From Kordia sp039026955 (GTDB lineage: Bacteria; Bacteroidota; Bacteroidia; Flavobacteriales; Flavobacteriaceae), in contig JBCCLH010000007.1 in the NCBI GenBank assembly GCA_039026955.1, positions 62,001 through 126,000 on the forward strand: a stretch of DNA of 64,000 nucleotides, in the 5' to 3' direction. The position numbers and the translations under genes were made by a program. Positions within the stretch are counted from its first letter, which is position 1, and each line of letters starts with the position of its first letter. The notes beneath the pieces are model-generated. The model saw only the letters and a program-made list of their open reading frames with translations, searched no databases and was not told the origin of the DNA. Of the stretch, positions 53,495 to 62,745 are shown one piece after another.

Positions 53495-53524
53495 TATGTA
53501 GGTTTGCGAATTGCTATGATGTGA

Positions 53525-53553
53525 AGTCGCTAGTTTTTGAGCTAGCGGCTTTT
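53525..53553 (+). terminator. Terminator after COG4315-type lipoprotein
   Basis: AGTCGCTAG (53525-53533) pairs with CTAGCGGCT (53542-53550) with one wobble pair and is followed by a short T run. Confidence 0.65.
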
Positions 53554-53603
53554 GGTGTTTAGGAGTACTTTAATGGATTGTATTGTCAACGATACTGACA
53601 TCT

Positions 53604-53643
53604 AAAAAAAAACAAACGCCCTAAAATCAATGCTTTAGAGCGT
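53604..53643 (-). terminator. Terminator of the tmRNA gene
   Basis: On the minus strand ACGCTCTAAA pairs with TTTTAGGGCGT around a short loop, then TTG and a run of T residues. It begins within 10 bases of the tmRNA 3' end. Confidence 0.8.
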
Positions 53644-53647
53644 TAAT

Positions 53648-54043
53648 TGTGGAGTCGCCGAGAATCGAACTCGGGTCCAAACAAGCAATTCAAATGCTTT
53701 CTACACGCTTAGTCTTTGTTTAATTGTCGACGAATAGCTGACCAAAAACCGCCCACTATTCGCTTAGCTTCTGAGTTGTAAAAACTGTGCCGAAGCTACA
53801 CAATTTCGATGTTGACTTTTATGGTATCTCAAAATCGGTCGCCATCAACAAGGGCTATCGGGAGATATTCAGCTTTTCCATCTTATGGAAACGTGGCTTA
53901 TCTTACTATAATTCAGATTAGGCAGCTAAAGCGTAGTTATTTTCGCCATTTAAAAAGTGTGAAATATGAGATTTACGAGCTGTGTCTCAGCGCTCGACGT
54001 GCTTACACTTCAATTCGACTTGCTGTCAAAACCAGTCGACCCC
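53648..54043 (-). ncRNA. ssrA: Transfer-messenger RNA (tmRNA)
   Basis: The minus strand begins GGGGTCGACTGGTTTTGACA and ends in a tRNA-like T arm (GGGTTCGAnTC-type, here GAGTTCGATTCTCGGCGA) and CGACTCCA; the 5' GGGGTCG pairs with 3' CGACTCC with one wobble. The tag frame, at 53918-53947 on the minus strand, reads GENNYALAA followed by TAA, a standard Bacteroidota-type degradation tag. The RNA rescues stalled ribosomes and tags the nascent chain. The genomic sequence after the discriminator is CAA, so the terminal CCA appears to be added after transcription; ends are accurate to a few bases. An antisense open frame over this region is spurious. Confidence 0.96.
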
Positions 54044-54211
54044 AATATGTTATAGAACTTTTACTTTTAAATCGTGAAAGGGCAGCAAAAATAACACAAT
54101 TTTTAATAGTTTTGTGTTTTTCGTACTAAAATACGATCAAATAAGAGCAAAAAATATACCAAACGCTACGTGTCAGGTACTATAATTACTCACAATCTAA
54201 AGAAAAAGCCA

Positions 54212-55417
54212 ATGAAATTCGCCATCATAAAAGAACGTAAAAATCCGCCAGACAGACGCGTGGTATTCTCACCTGAAAAATTAGCAGAAGCCAAAACCCA
54301 ATTTCCAGAAGCAACGTTTAAAGTAGAAACTTCGGATATTCGTGTGTTTGCTGATACCGCTTACGCGAAAAAAGGATTTGAAGTAACTGATGATGTGACA
54401 GATTGCGACGTAATGATCGGCGTAAAAGAAGTGCCTTTAGACCATTTAATCCCAACAAAAAAGTACTTTTTCTTTTCACATACCATCAAAAAGCAACCGT
54501 ATAATCGTAAGTTGTTACAAGAAATGTTAGCTAAAAACATTGAAATGTACGATCATGAAGTCATTACCAAAGATAACGGTGGACGTTTGATCGGTTTCGG
54601 GCGTTATGCAGGTTTGGTAGGTGCCTACAACGGTTTTCGTGCGTTGGGATTGCGTGACGGATTGTTCCATCTTCCAAAAGTAGAAACACTTGCCGATTTG
54701 GTGGAAGTAAAACAAGAATTAGACAAAATAACGGTTCCTAACATTAAAATTGTACTTTCAGGAAGTGGAAAAGTAGCCTACGGAGCCAAAGAAATTCTCG
54801 ATCATTTAGGAATCAAACAAGTAACAGATACCGCTTATCTAACTTCTGAATTTACAGAGCCAGTCTACTGTATGATTGATGTGATGGAATACAACGTTCG
54901 TACTGATGGAAAAGCAGGCGATAAGTTCGAATTTTACAAAGATCCGAGCGGTTATAAAAGTAACTTTATACCATATGCGAAAGTGTCTAATTTCTTTATT
55001 GCAGGCCATTTTTACGGAGATGGAGCGCCGTTTTTATTTACCCGAGAAGATGCGAAACATCCAGATTTTAACATCAACTTAGTCGCTGATATTTCATGCG
55101 ATATTGATGGTCCTGTGGCAAGTACCATTCGTCCTTCTACGATTGCCGATCCTTTCTACGGCTACGATCCGCAAAACGAAACAGAAGTTGCTTTTGATGC
55201 TGAAAATGCCATCACAGTAATGGCAGTAGACAATCTCCCTTGTGAATTACCAAAAGATGCGAGTGAAGGTTTTGGAGACATGTTTTTGCAGCATGTCATT
55301 CCTGCATTCTACAATGGTGATAAGGATGGAGTTTTAGCCAGAGCTAAGATGACAACAGCAAATGGAAAACTCACGGAACGCTACGCATATTTGCAAGATT
55401 ATGTAGATGGAAAATAG
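54212..55417 (+). CDS. Saccharopine/alanine-dehydrogenase-like NAD(P) oxidoreductase
   Basis: About 401 residues from ATG 54212; a GTG at 54170 would add 14 residues without family support. The N-terminal substrate domain begins MKFAIIKERKNPPDRRVVFSP, as in the alanine dehydrogenase/transhydrogenase/LYS1-type saccharopine dehydrogenase superfamily, and the catalytic lysine/histidine region is visible as KKYFFFSHTIKKQPYN. A Rossmann segment follows (KIVLSGSGKVAYGAKEIL). LYS1-like enzymes interconvert saccharopine with lysine and 2-oxoglutarate, but the exact reaction here is uncertain. It stands as a single gene. Confidence 0.82.
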   Translation: MKFAIIKERKNPPDRRVVFSPEKLAEAKTQFPEATFKVETSDIRVFADTAYAKKGFEVTDDVTDCDVMIGVKEVPLDHLIPTKKYFFFSHTIKKQPYNRKLLQEMLAKNIEMYDHEVITKDNGGRLIGFGRYAGLVGAYNGFRALGLRDGLFHLPKVETLADLVEVKQELDKITVPNIKIVLSGSGKVAYGAKEILDHLGIKQVTDTAYLTSEFTEPVYCMIDVMEYNVRTDGKAGDKFEFYKDPSGYKSNFIPYAKVSNFFIAGHFYGDGAPFLFTREDAKHPDFNINLVADISCDIDGPVASTIRPSTIADPFYGYDPQNETEVAFDAENAITVMAVDNLPCELPKDASEGFGDMFLQHVIPAFYNGDKDGVLARAKMTTANGKLTERYAYLQDYVDGK

Positions 55418-55514
55418 TCCTTTCAGACACAATAAATAGCAAGAAATTTTTTTCTTTCGGTAGGAATAACTGTGATCGGGTTGTTACATTATTGAACAAA
55501 CTAATCAAATACCG

Positions 55515-58454
55515 ATGAATAAATTACGAATATCCCTAAGTTTTTTACTATTGTTATTGTGTACGTTTTCTTGTAAAAATGATGACAATGTAATCCCACA
55601 ACAACCTACTGCTGAAGAAGAGCAACCTGTAATTCCTATAAACTTTGAAGAAAATTTTGGAACCTCTGTCACGGCACGTTTTTTAGGTCGCGTCGTAGAT
55701 GAAGACAACAATCCAATTCAAGGTGCAACCATTCGTATTGGAACTACCGTAACGACTACCGATTTATTCGGACTCTTCTCAGCTTCAAGTTCGGAAGTGT
55801 TTGAAAGATTTGCGTACATCACTGCCGAAAAAGCAGGATACATAAATGGTTCAAGAGCGTTGGCGCCTTCCATTACAGATGTAAATCGTGTTGAAATTAT
55901 GTTGCTAAAAGCAGATGTCATCGGAACTATTACGTCCGGAGAAGCAGCCACGGTAAACTTAAGTAACGGTACAGAAGTATCGTTTAGCGGAAATTATACA
56001 CGTGAAGATGGTACACCGTATAATGGACAAGTTGAGGTCGTGTTAAAGCATTTAAGTCCTGATGATGACAATATGGACATGATGATGCCAGGAATGCTGT
56101 TTGCACAAGATGGAAGTGGCGATGCCGTAACCTTGGAAACCTACGGAATGCTTGCGGTAGAACTACTAAGCAACACAGGAGAAGCTCTGCAATTGGCAGA
56201 AGGAAGCACTTCACAAATTACCATGCCAATTCCAGCAAACACGCTCAATCCGCCAGCAACCATCCCTTTATGGCACTTTGATGAAGAAGCAGGATACTGG
56301 ATAGAAGAAGGAGAAGCCACACTGCAAGGCAACAAGTATGTTGGAGAGGTAAGTCACTTTTCTTTTTGGAACTATGACTATCCATATCCATCAATATACC
56401 TCTGTATAACACTTGTAGATGATAACGGAAATCCTTTAGCATATAATGAATTAGATTTATATTCTTCTTTACTAAATACTACAGGAACCTACGGATTTAC
56501 TAATGGCGCAGGTGTAGAATGTGGATTGGTTCCAGCAAATGAAGAACTAACCGTAACGGTTCCGAATCCTTTATGTCAGGGCGATCCTTTCTCAACAACA
56601 ATCGGACCTTTTTCTGCAAGTGGAAACGTTACTATTACAGTACCACAAAATCAAAATACGACTACTTTTACAGGAACTTTTGCCAATTGTGACGGCAATG
56701 ATGTTACGGATGGATATATTCAATTATTCATCAATGGAAATTCAGAAATTATTCCTGTAACGAATGGAACCATCAATTATACGATTTCGTACTGCGATAT
56801 TTTAGACTATTCTTTAAAAGGTGTGGATATTATCAATAACCAAGTAACAGATGTTATTTCTGGAACCTTAGACGGAAATACCACAGTTGATTTAGGAATA
56901 CTAAGTTCGTGTACTGGTTTTGAAGATACTGACGGTGACGGCGTTTTTGATACGTTTGAAGATGTCAACGGAAACAACGATCTTAACGATGATGATACAG
57001 ACGATGATGGAATTCCAAACTATCAAGATGCAGATGATGATGGCGACGGAATCAATACTGCTGATGAAGATTATGACGGTGACGGCGATCCTACGAATGA
57101 AGACAGTGACGGCGATCAAATTCCAGATTATCTAGATGCTGAAGATGTCATGGCTTTCTTTGCAGAAGTAGCCGGAACAGGTTGCGATCCTGTAGAATTC
57201 GATTTAAATGCGATTGCCGATATGAACGGAAATGATTTACACACGTACGCGTTCTATCTGACGCAAGCCGATGCGGTAGCAGAATCAAATCCGTTAAGTT
57301 CTCCATTTGGTGTTTCTATTGCCGATCTAAACAACAATACACAACAAATATATGTAGTCGCTACGAATAATACTTCAGGTCAAACCGCAATTGGACAAGT
57401 ATTTTTATACTGGAATTTTACAGATTCTGATGGTGACGGATTAACAGATTGTGAAGAAATCACAGGAGTTGACAATCCAAATACAGATTTAGTGCCAAAC
57501 GGAACCAGCGATCCAAACGATCCAAATGATCCAAACCCACAACCGACATCAACATTGAGCATAGTAAATGTCTCAGTAAATGAAGGTGATGGCAGTGCAA
57601 CAGTATCTGCAACGCTAGATGTACCAAGTGATACAGATACTGTATTAGACATTACTTTATCTAACAATTCAAGTGCTACACTAAACAGTGACTTTACATT
57701 AACAGTTCAGACTATAACCATTCCTGCGGGACAAGTAGCAGTTGACTTTACGATTCCTATCATAGATGATAATCTGGTAGAGCAAACAGAGGAAATCATC
57801 CTAGAAGTAACAGTCGCATCTGGGAATATAATAAATGCATCAACCTTATATATTGCCATCATATTTATCAACGATAATGATACCTCAAACTATCCAACAA
57901 CGGGAGTGATAACCACGTGTACTGAGCCAAATAGTGATGGCGCTTTTGTAGATCTTACAAGTATGGATCAGTATTATGCTAATGGAGATCCTAGTGTATT
58001 TATAAGCTATCACGCAAGTCTTGCAGATGCACAAAGTCAGGTAAATGCCCTAACTTCACCATTTCTAGCATTCCCGAATTCAATAGTTTATGTAGCTATT
58101 ACAGATGCTTCAGGATTTATAGTACAAGTATCTACACTAAATTTTGAAGTGAATTTTACGCCCATAGCGCCTACCAATTTATCAATCACAGAATGTGATG
58201 GTAATGCAGATGGTTTCGCTGTGTTTAATCTAGCTCAATTGGAACCTAATATTACACAAGGACTAGCGGGATTAACGGTTACTTATTACGTCACTGAAAC
58301 TGGTGCACTAGTTGGTACAAACCCTATAGCAGGAAATAATTCGTTCACAAATGCAATTCCAAGCTTACAAGTTATATTTTTCCGTGTAGAAGACAATCAA
58401 TCAGGTTGTTTTTCAGTAGGAACTATAGATTTAATAGTTGATCCGGGATGTTAA
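55515..58454 (+). CDS. Large calcium-binding surface lipoprotein with Calx-beta domain
   Basis: A 979-residue protein with lipoprotein signal ending CTFSC. In order: a carboxypeptidase-regulatory-like domain (about 60-130, VVDEDNNPIQGATIRIG), a long beta-rich region, aspartate-rich thrombospondin-type-3 calcium loops (about 470-540, DTDGDGVFDTFEDVNGNN), then a Calx-beta domain (about 680-790, NEGDGSATVSATLDVPS), then two immunoglobulin-like repeats. It ends in TIDLIVDPGC directly before TAA. Related proteins usually continue with further repeats and a type IX secretion C-terminal domain, which is missing here. Adhesion or surface structure is the likely role. Confidence 0.82.
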   Translation: MNKLRISLSFLLLLLCTFSCKNDDNVIPQQPTAEEEQPVIPINFEENFGTSVTARFLGRVVDEDNNPIQGATIRIGTTVTTTDLFGLFSASSSEVFERFAYITAEKAGYINGSRALAPSITDVNRVEIMLLKADVIGTITSGEAATVNLSNGTEVSFSGNYTREDGTPYNGQVEVVLKHLSPDDDNMDMMMPGMLFAQDGSGDAVTLETYGMLAVELLSNTGEALQLAEGSTSQITMPIPANTLNPPATIPLWHFDEEAGYWIEEGEATLQGNKYVGEVSHFSFWNYDYPYPSIYLCITLVDDNGNPLAYNELDLYSSLLNTTGTYGFTNGAGVECGLVPANEELTVTVPNPLCQGDPFSTTIGPFSASGNVTITVPQNQNTTTFTGTFANCDGNDVTDGYIQLFINGNSEIIPVTNGTINYTISYCDILDYSLKGVDIINNQVTDVISGTLDGNTTVDLGILSSCTGFEDTDGDGVFDTFEDVNGNNDLNDDDTDDDGIPNYQDADDDGDGINTADEDYDGDGDPTNEDSDGDQIPDYLDAEDVMAFFAEVAGTGCDPVEFDLNAIADMNGNDLHTYAFYLTQADAVAESNPLSSPFGVSIADLNNNTQQIYVVATNNTSGQTAIGQVFLYWNFTDSDGDGLTDCEEITGVDNPNTDLVPNGTSDPNDPNDPNPQPTSTLSIVNVSVNEGDGSATVSATLDVPSDTDTVLDITLSNNSSATLNSDFTLTVQTITIPAGQVAVDFTIPIIDDNLVEQTEEIILEVTVASGNIINASTLYIAIIFINDNDTSNYPTTGVITTCTEPNSDGAFVDLTSMDQYYANGDPSVFISYHASLADAQSQVNALTSPFLAFPNSIVYVAITDASGFIVQVSTLNFEVNFTPIAPTNLSITECDGNADGFAVFNLAQLEPNITQGLAGLTVTYYVTETGALVGTNPIAGNNSFTNAIPSLQVIFFRVEDNQSGCFSVGTIDLIVDPGC

Positions 58455-58485
58455 CATCTGACAGTACAACAAAAACACACTATTT

Positions 58486-58517
58486 AAAAAAGCATCTCAC
58501 TCACGAGATGCTTTTTT
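58486..58517. terminator. Bidirectional terminator between convergent genes
   Basis: A perfect stem GCATCTC/GAGATGC (58492-58498 and 58505-58511) is flanked by five or six A residues on one side and six T residues on the other, so it can terminate both the surface-protein gene and the DUF1361 gene. The DUF1361 stop codon lies inside it. Confidence 0.88.
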
Positions 58518-59159
58518 GATAGGCATACAGGCTTGTATTCCTAAAAACAATATCCAAAGAAACATTCCAAAGCCTAAAGTCATTCCCCAAGTTCGTGTTC
58601 GATACCAAGGATGTGTCAAGCTCACAAAACATTCTTTCACAAATAATAGTGGATCACTAAAAAATTCCCAAGAATTCCAACGTAAAAATCGTCCCAAATA
58701 AATTCCAAATCCACATAAAAAGACTACACAAAACAACATACGTTTTGCCGTAGTTTTATTCCATTTATCCGTTAAAACTTGAAAAATATGTTGCAAGGAT
58801 AGTATGCCAAGGAGCAATCCGTTCAATGCAAAAGCAAACAGCATAAACGGATCAAGCCAATTCCAAGCAGATTCAGAATACGTCAAGTGTATCAAATCTG
58901 TGATGATGTACGGTGCATTCGGTAGAAATAACAACCAAATTCCCAAAACAATCAATAGTGGAAAATTGTGTTTTCGTATCCATTGCGTTCGTAGCAACCA
59001 AGATGAAATCACATACGGAACAATCGCCAAAAATAAATTCCAGACTAAAAAACTATAAAAAAAATGCGATGTGATCACTACTCGAGTAATCAATAGAAAA
59101 ATACAGAATCCGCTGAATAGAATCAGGAAACGATTTAATTTGAATGTGTCTATATACAT
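58497..59159 (-). CDS. DUF1361 membrane protein
   Basis: About 220 residues from ATG 59159 (an ATG at 59213 would overlap the upstream gene by 40 bases). It has five or six membrane spans. FLPNAPYIITDLIHL and RFLRWNSWEFF are the recognisable conserved blocks of DUF1361. Function is unknown. It follows the small membrane protein gene by 14 bases and the two are probably co-transcribed. Confidence 0.82.
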   Translation of the reverse strand: MYIDTFKLNRFLILFSGFCIFLLITRVVITSHFFYSFLVWNLFLAIVPYVISSWLLRTQWIRKHNFPLLIVLGIWLLFLPNAPYIITDLIHLTYSESAWNWLDPFMLFAFALNGLLLGILSLQHIFQVLTDKWNKTTAKRMLFCVVFLCGFGIYLGRFLRWNSWEFFSDPLLFVKECFVSLTHPWYRTRTWGMTLGFGMFLWILFLGIQACMPIKKASRE

Positions 59160-59173
59160 GTGAATATGTGTAA

Positions 59174-59485
59174 TTAAGGAAGATGATACGATACAATAAA
59201 ACCAAGATAACACAGCCCAATCGGGACGTTGAGAATCATCACAATCAAAGATTTCAAAATCTTCTTACGACTCGTATTGCTGTGTAAAAGTGTCACAAAC
59301 AATGTGAAAAACAAAATACTATTGATCAACATTGCAAACAGCGCATAGTAAATTCCTAGATTCAAAATGGCAAGCGAACCTGCGTGATAGAAATAAGCAA
59401 TCAACAAAAAAGTACCGCCTAAAAAGCTTAGAATTGCCGTGATTTTAGCAGCTTTTAATAAATTATATACAAAAGAAATATTCAT
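59174..59485 (-). CDS. Small membrane protein
   Basis: About 103 residues from ATG 59485. An upstream ATG at 59566 would add a low-complexity FKFNFNFNFKN segment that looks like repeat DNA, so the later start is preferred. It has three hydrophobic segments (about 12-32, 43-62, 80-99) with a basic loop SNTSRKKILKS between the last two. No family was recognised. It is adjacent to, and on the same strand as, the DUF1361 gene. Confidence 0.7.
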   Translation of the reverse strand: MNISFVYNLLKAAKITAILSFLGGTFLLIAYFYHAGSLAILNLGIYYALFAMLINSILFFTLFVTLLHSNTSRKKILKSLIVMILNVPIGLCYLGFIVSYHLP

Positions 59486-59614
59486 GTTTTTGAAATTGAA
59501 ATTGAAGTTGAACTTGAATTGGATTATGAAAACGAAACCTGAACTTTTTAGTCCCTCCAATTCCAAAAAGTCAGGAATCGTTTTCTCACCAAACTAACTA
59601 GCTTTTTTTGAGTT

Positions 59615-59984
59615 TATTTGTTTATTCGTGGATTCGTCTATTTGTGGATTCGTCATTACGAGCGATAGCGTGGTCATCTGTTTCAATCAGAGCAGATTGC
59701 TAAAAGTTTTTCCAAAACTACTTGAAGTGACGTTTATTTTAATGTAACAATTTGATAATTTGAAAATGTACCAATGGCGATTTTGCTTCTATCACAACTA
59801 TTGTAATAATTTACACTTTCAGATTTCTAAACCAAAAATCAAAACTTTTCTGTAAAATCGCTTGCTTTTGTCATAGAAATCGAAGTGACGTTTGGAAATG
59901 CAAATCAACAAATCAACAGATTGACAAATCCACGAATCCACGAATCCACAAATCCACGAATAAACAAATCACCGAACAAACAAA
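59615..59984. repeat. Inverted low-complexity repeat region with repeat family 3 copy B
   Basis: The left side has TTTGTTTATTCGTGGATTCG (from about 59618) and the right side has its inverted partner as a tandem array of AATCCACGAATCCACAAATCC-like units (about 59925-59965), so the ends can pair as a long imperfect stem. Inside are the 35-bp block at 59647-59681 and the inverted 22-mer at 59861-59882, both shared with 50036-50111. No coding sequence was seen between 59486 and 59984. Confidence 0.6.
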
Positions 59985-61370
59985 TCAACCAGCCAAAACA
60001 GTCGAATCCCCATCAAAATCCCAATCAATTTTCCGCGATACATACATCACAATTCCAAGGATGATAAACAAACCAATACTTCCCACAAGCAGCGCAAAAT
60101 TTTCCAATTGAATAATCACATAAATAAAACTGTATAAAGCAGTAAGCGTAGTGCCAATCAATACAGGGAATTTCCAGTTTTTTAAGATCGATTTCGAATA
60201 GAGTGTAATCATCACAATGACGGCAATTCCAGCAATAATGTAGGCTCTAAAGAAGCTACTGTGTTCTGAAATAGAGAGCAGTAAGGTGTAAAACATAATC
60301 AACGCAATCCCAATCATTAAATACTGAAACGGATGTATCGAAATTTTACTTAAAGTTTGAATAAGGAAAAAGACCAAAAACGTCAATCCAATAACTAAAA
60401 AGCCATATTTGGCAGCGCGTTCACTTTGTTGATACTCGTCTACAGGAATGATAAAATCGGTTCCAAAAGCATACGATTCTAAATTTGGCAACATAGCAAA
60501 ATACTGCTGAGAAAAGGAACGATTGGTATGTAATAATTTCCAATCTGCTACAAATCCGCCGCTCTCAGTTTCTTGTTCGCTTTGCGTGATAAAACTTCCC
60601 GTGTGTTTCGGATGTTTCCAATCGGACGTCATATGGACATTGGTCACTTTGCCAATCGGAACAAAACGAATGCCTCTGCTGCCATTATAGGTGAGTTTGA
60701 AATTGAAATTACGAGTAGCTTCTACAGGCAAATCGTCTAAGGAAATATACGAACTTTCCAGTGTATTCAAATTTGTATTATTTGCAGCGAGTGCTTCAAA
60801 ATTGTAGTTTTTTCCATTTAGATTGAGCGATACTTCACTCTTCAAACCTTTCAGATTCGTGGTTTTAATCAATAGCGTTGCTTTTTCCCAAACAATATCT
60901 TCATCCGCAATGGATTTCATTGAAAAATCAGGCATTTCAAAACTACCAGAAGTTGTTAAAAAAGCTTTAAAAACGGTGGTGTCAAAATTATTTCGCTTTT
61001 TAGGAATCGTTTCTACATTGCTATCAATGTCTAGCGTCTTTGGAAAAAAATAAGCGTATTTTAGGTTAGTTTTTTGATATTTTTCACTTTGGTCTATGGT
61101 TTCATTGAATTTTACCGCTGTTTCATAGGTTTTATACGGAACTTTCAAAACTGGACCGTAGATAAGAATATCGTCTCCCCATTTGCTATTCAATTCTTGA
61201 ACAACGCCAGCTTGCAAAAATTCTCGTTCTTCAATCAATTCTTGAATCAGCGTGAGCGGAATCATAAGTAAAAGTGTCAAGGCACCTGTAATAATCAATT
61301 TTGCTGTGATGGAGGATTTAAACCATTTCAACAGTCTTTTGTGGTTTGTGTTTGTTTGATGTGTTTCCAT
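59985..61370 (-). CDS. creD: Inner-membrane protein CreD
   Basis: A 461-residue member of the CreD family, linked in enterobacteria to envelope integrity and colicin tolerance. One N-terminal span (about 20-42) precedes a large periplasmic domain with GDDILIYGPVLKVPY and GSRGIRFVPIGKVTNVHMTSDW, then about five C-terminal spans with IHPFQYLMIGIAL and SEHSSFFRAYIIAGIAVI. Length is typical. A short inverted repeat 18 bases upstream is shared with the promoter of the regulator operon that follows on the same strand, so CreD is probably under that regulator. Confidence 0.93.
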   Translation of the reverse strand: METHQTNTNHKRLLKWFKSSITAKLIITGALTLLLMIPLTLIQELIEEREFLQAGVVQELNSKWGDDILIYGPVLKVPYKTYETAVKFNETIDQSEKYQKTNLKYAYFFPKTLDIDSNVETIPKKRNNFDTTVFKAFLTTSGSFEMPDFSMKSIADEDIVWEKATLLIKTTNLKGLKSEVSLNLNGKNYNFEALAANNTNLNTLESSYISLDDLPVEATRNFNFKLTYNGSRGIRFVPIGKVTNVHMTSDWKHPKHTGSFITQSEQETESGGFVADWKLLHTNRSFSQQYFAMLPNLESYAFGTDFIIPVDEYQQSERAAKYGFLVIGLTFLVFFLIQTLSKISIHPFQYLMIGIALIMFYTLLLSISEHSSFFRAYIIAGIAVIVMITLYSKSILKNWKFPVLIGTTLTALYSFIYVIIQLENFALLVGSIGLFIILGIVMYVSRKIDWDFDGDSTVLAG

Positions 61371-61387
61371 TTTTTAAGTTTTAAAAG

Positions 61388-61406
61388 TACTTTGAATTTC
61401 AAAGTA
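61388..61406. promoter_or_regulatory. Operator upstream of creD
   Basis: TACTTTG-AATTT-CAAAGTA, a perfect inverted repeat with five-base spacer, 18 bases upstream of the creD ATG. It is the same in both arms as the site at 62500-62518. It is probably the binding site of the winged-helix protein encoded at 61550-61846. Confidence 0.75.
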
Positions 61407-61549
61407 AATAGGTAAAAAAATAAGTTTTAATTTGCTAGGAGTGAAGCCTAACGTGTTTCTGTTTTGCTAAGTACGGAGTTACTGATGTCATAATTGTTAT
61501 TCATTTAGTATCTGTATGCGTTGCGTTAGTATTTGTTTTTGGTGAATGA

Positions 61550-61846
61550 TTATTCGCTTTTTCGAATCAATTGCTCCAAAGCTTCAATATGTTTCTTAAA
61601 CTCAACTTTTCCGAGCGGTGTAGCACTGTAGCGTGTATTTGGCTTTCGCCCAATAAATTGCTTCTCTACTTTAATATATTCCACTTTTTCAAGCGCTTTT
61701 GTGTGACTTGCTAAGTTGCCATCTGTGACAGAAAGTAGTTCTTTCAAAGTTTTAAAATCGGCGTATTCATTCACCATCAGAATTGACATAATTCCCAGTC
61801 GAATGCGATGATCAAACGCTTTATTTATGTTATTTATAATGCTCAC
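61550..61846 (-). CDS. Winged-helix transcriptional regulator (HTH_34-like)
   Basis: About 98 residues from a GTG at 61846, placed 2 bases after the membrane-protein stop; a longer frame from 61927 would overlap that gene by 79 bases. The fold is a single winged helix, with FDHRIRLGIMSILMVNE, LLSVTDGNLASHTKALEKVEY and FIGRKPNTRYSATPLGKVEF matching small regulators of the MarR/ArsR-like HTH_34 group. No sensing domain is visible; signals may come from the adjacent membrane protein. Operator-like inverted repeats occur before its own operon and before creD, suggesting autoregulation and control of creD. Confidence 0.85.
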   Translation of the reverse strand: MSIINNINKAFDHRIRLGIMSILMVNEYADFKTLKELLSVTDGNLASHTKALEKVEYIKVEKQFIGRKPNTRYSATPLGKVEFKKHIEALEQLIRKSE

Positions 61847-61848
61847 AA

Positions 61849-62490
61849 TTATTTTGCTGTTCGTTCTAAAAGAATATACATTAATCCGCCATAAATAATG
61901 TGGAAAATGCCAAAACCAATCGCCCAAAAATACAAACCATATCCAACATATTGTGTCGCAATGAGCCCGAGAATAATATTGGCAAATCCTAAATACTTTA
62001 CATGACCAACAGTAAATTTACTGGCATTGACACAGGCCAATCCATAAAAAATAAGTGTGGTAGATGCCACCAATCCTACTTGCCCTTTTTGTAATAAAAT
62101 TAAGGTAAAAATACCGCCAGTGACAAGTGGAATTAGAAAGTTGATTAGTAATTTAAGCGCTGTTTTATCAAAAATTTTCTCCCCGTTTTTGCGTGCTTTG
62201 CGTTGTGTTAAGATGATGCCGGTAATAATTGCCAAGCACAATACAATTGCTGCAATGACTATTAAATTAAACGTAATCTCTTCAATAAAGGCTGATCGTC
62301 CGCCGTAAATATATTTGTCATTCAGAACAGCATATGCATTTCCAAGTTCTTGTCGTGCAAACCAAGCACCAACCAAGGCATAAATTCCCGCCATGATGCC
62401 TGAAAGTCCACTCAATGAAATAAATCGGGAGGATTTATTCATGAGATGTTTAATTTCTTTAATGTCTTTTAGATAGTCTGATGATGTCAT
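61849..62490 (-). CDS. Membrane protein, partner of the winged-helix regulator
   Basis: About 214 residues from ATG 62490 (an upstream ATG at 62514 would overlap the operator). A soluble N-terminal stretch (SSDYLKDIKEIKHLMNKSSR) is followed by six membrane spans. It is upstream of, and 2 bases from, the regulator gene, and its promoter carries the shared inverted repeat. No functional family name is recognised with certainty; the arrangement suggests a sensor or modulator of the regulator. Confidence 0.75.
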   Translation of the reverse strand: MTSSDYLKDIKEIKHLMNKSSRFISLSGLSGIMAGIYALVGAWFARQELGNAYAVLNDKYIYGGRSAFIEEITFNLIVIAAIVLCLAIITGIILTQRKARKNGEKIFDKTALKLLINFLIPLVTGGIFTLILLQKGQVGLVASTTLIFYGLACVNASKFTVGHVKYLGFANIILGLIATQYVGYGLYFWAIGFGIFHIIYGGLMYILLERTAK

Positions 62491-62499
62491 TTTAAAAAG

Positions 62500-62518
62500 T
62501 ACTTTGAAATACAAAGTA
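62500..62518. promoter_or_regulatory. Operator upstream of the regulator operon
   Basis: TACTTTG-AAATA-CAAAGTA, with arms identical to the site before creD (61388-61406), 10 bases upstream of the membrane-protein ATG. It probably mediates autoregulation. Confidence 0.75.
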
Positions 62519-62745
62519 AAATAAAAATTACAAACCTTACAAGTAATAAAATAATTTTATGATATTTTAATTTGTCTCTTTATTTCTCAAGTCTCAGTCA
62601 GATAGCGTATCGAAAATCATTATTTTTCTGGACTATACGAATGATTTTTCGCCAAAATAACCACGTTTCTATATATTTTGCGCTGAATTATAATTATTTA
62701 AAATCATTTCCATAACTTTAAAATCTTAACCTATACCCGAATTAG

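Noticed and set aside
53809..54129. 106-codon open frame on the plus strand
   Set aside because: It is antisense to the tmRNA, whose tag, tRNA-like ends and terminator are unambiguous.
59925..59970. Short tandem units that resemble CRISPR repeats
   Set aside because: Units are about 9-10 bases of low-complexity sequence with no unique spacers and no cas genes.
62611..62651. Inverted repeat CGAAAATCATT ... AATGATTTTTCG before the histidine kinase
   Set aside because: The arms are AT-rich with a bulge and an 18-base loop; too weak to name as an operator or terminator.
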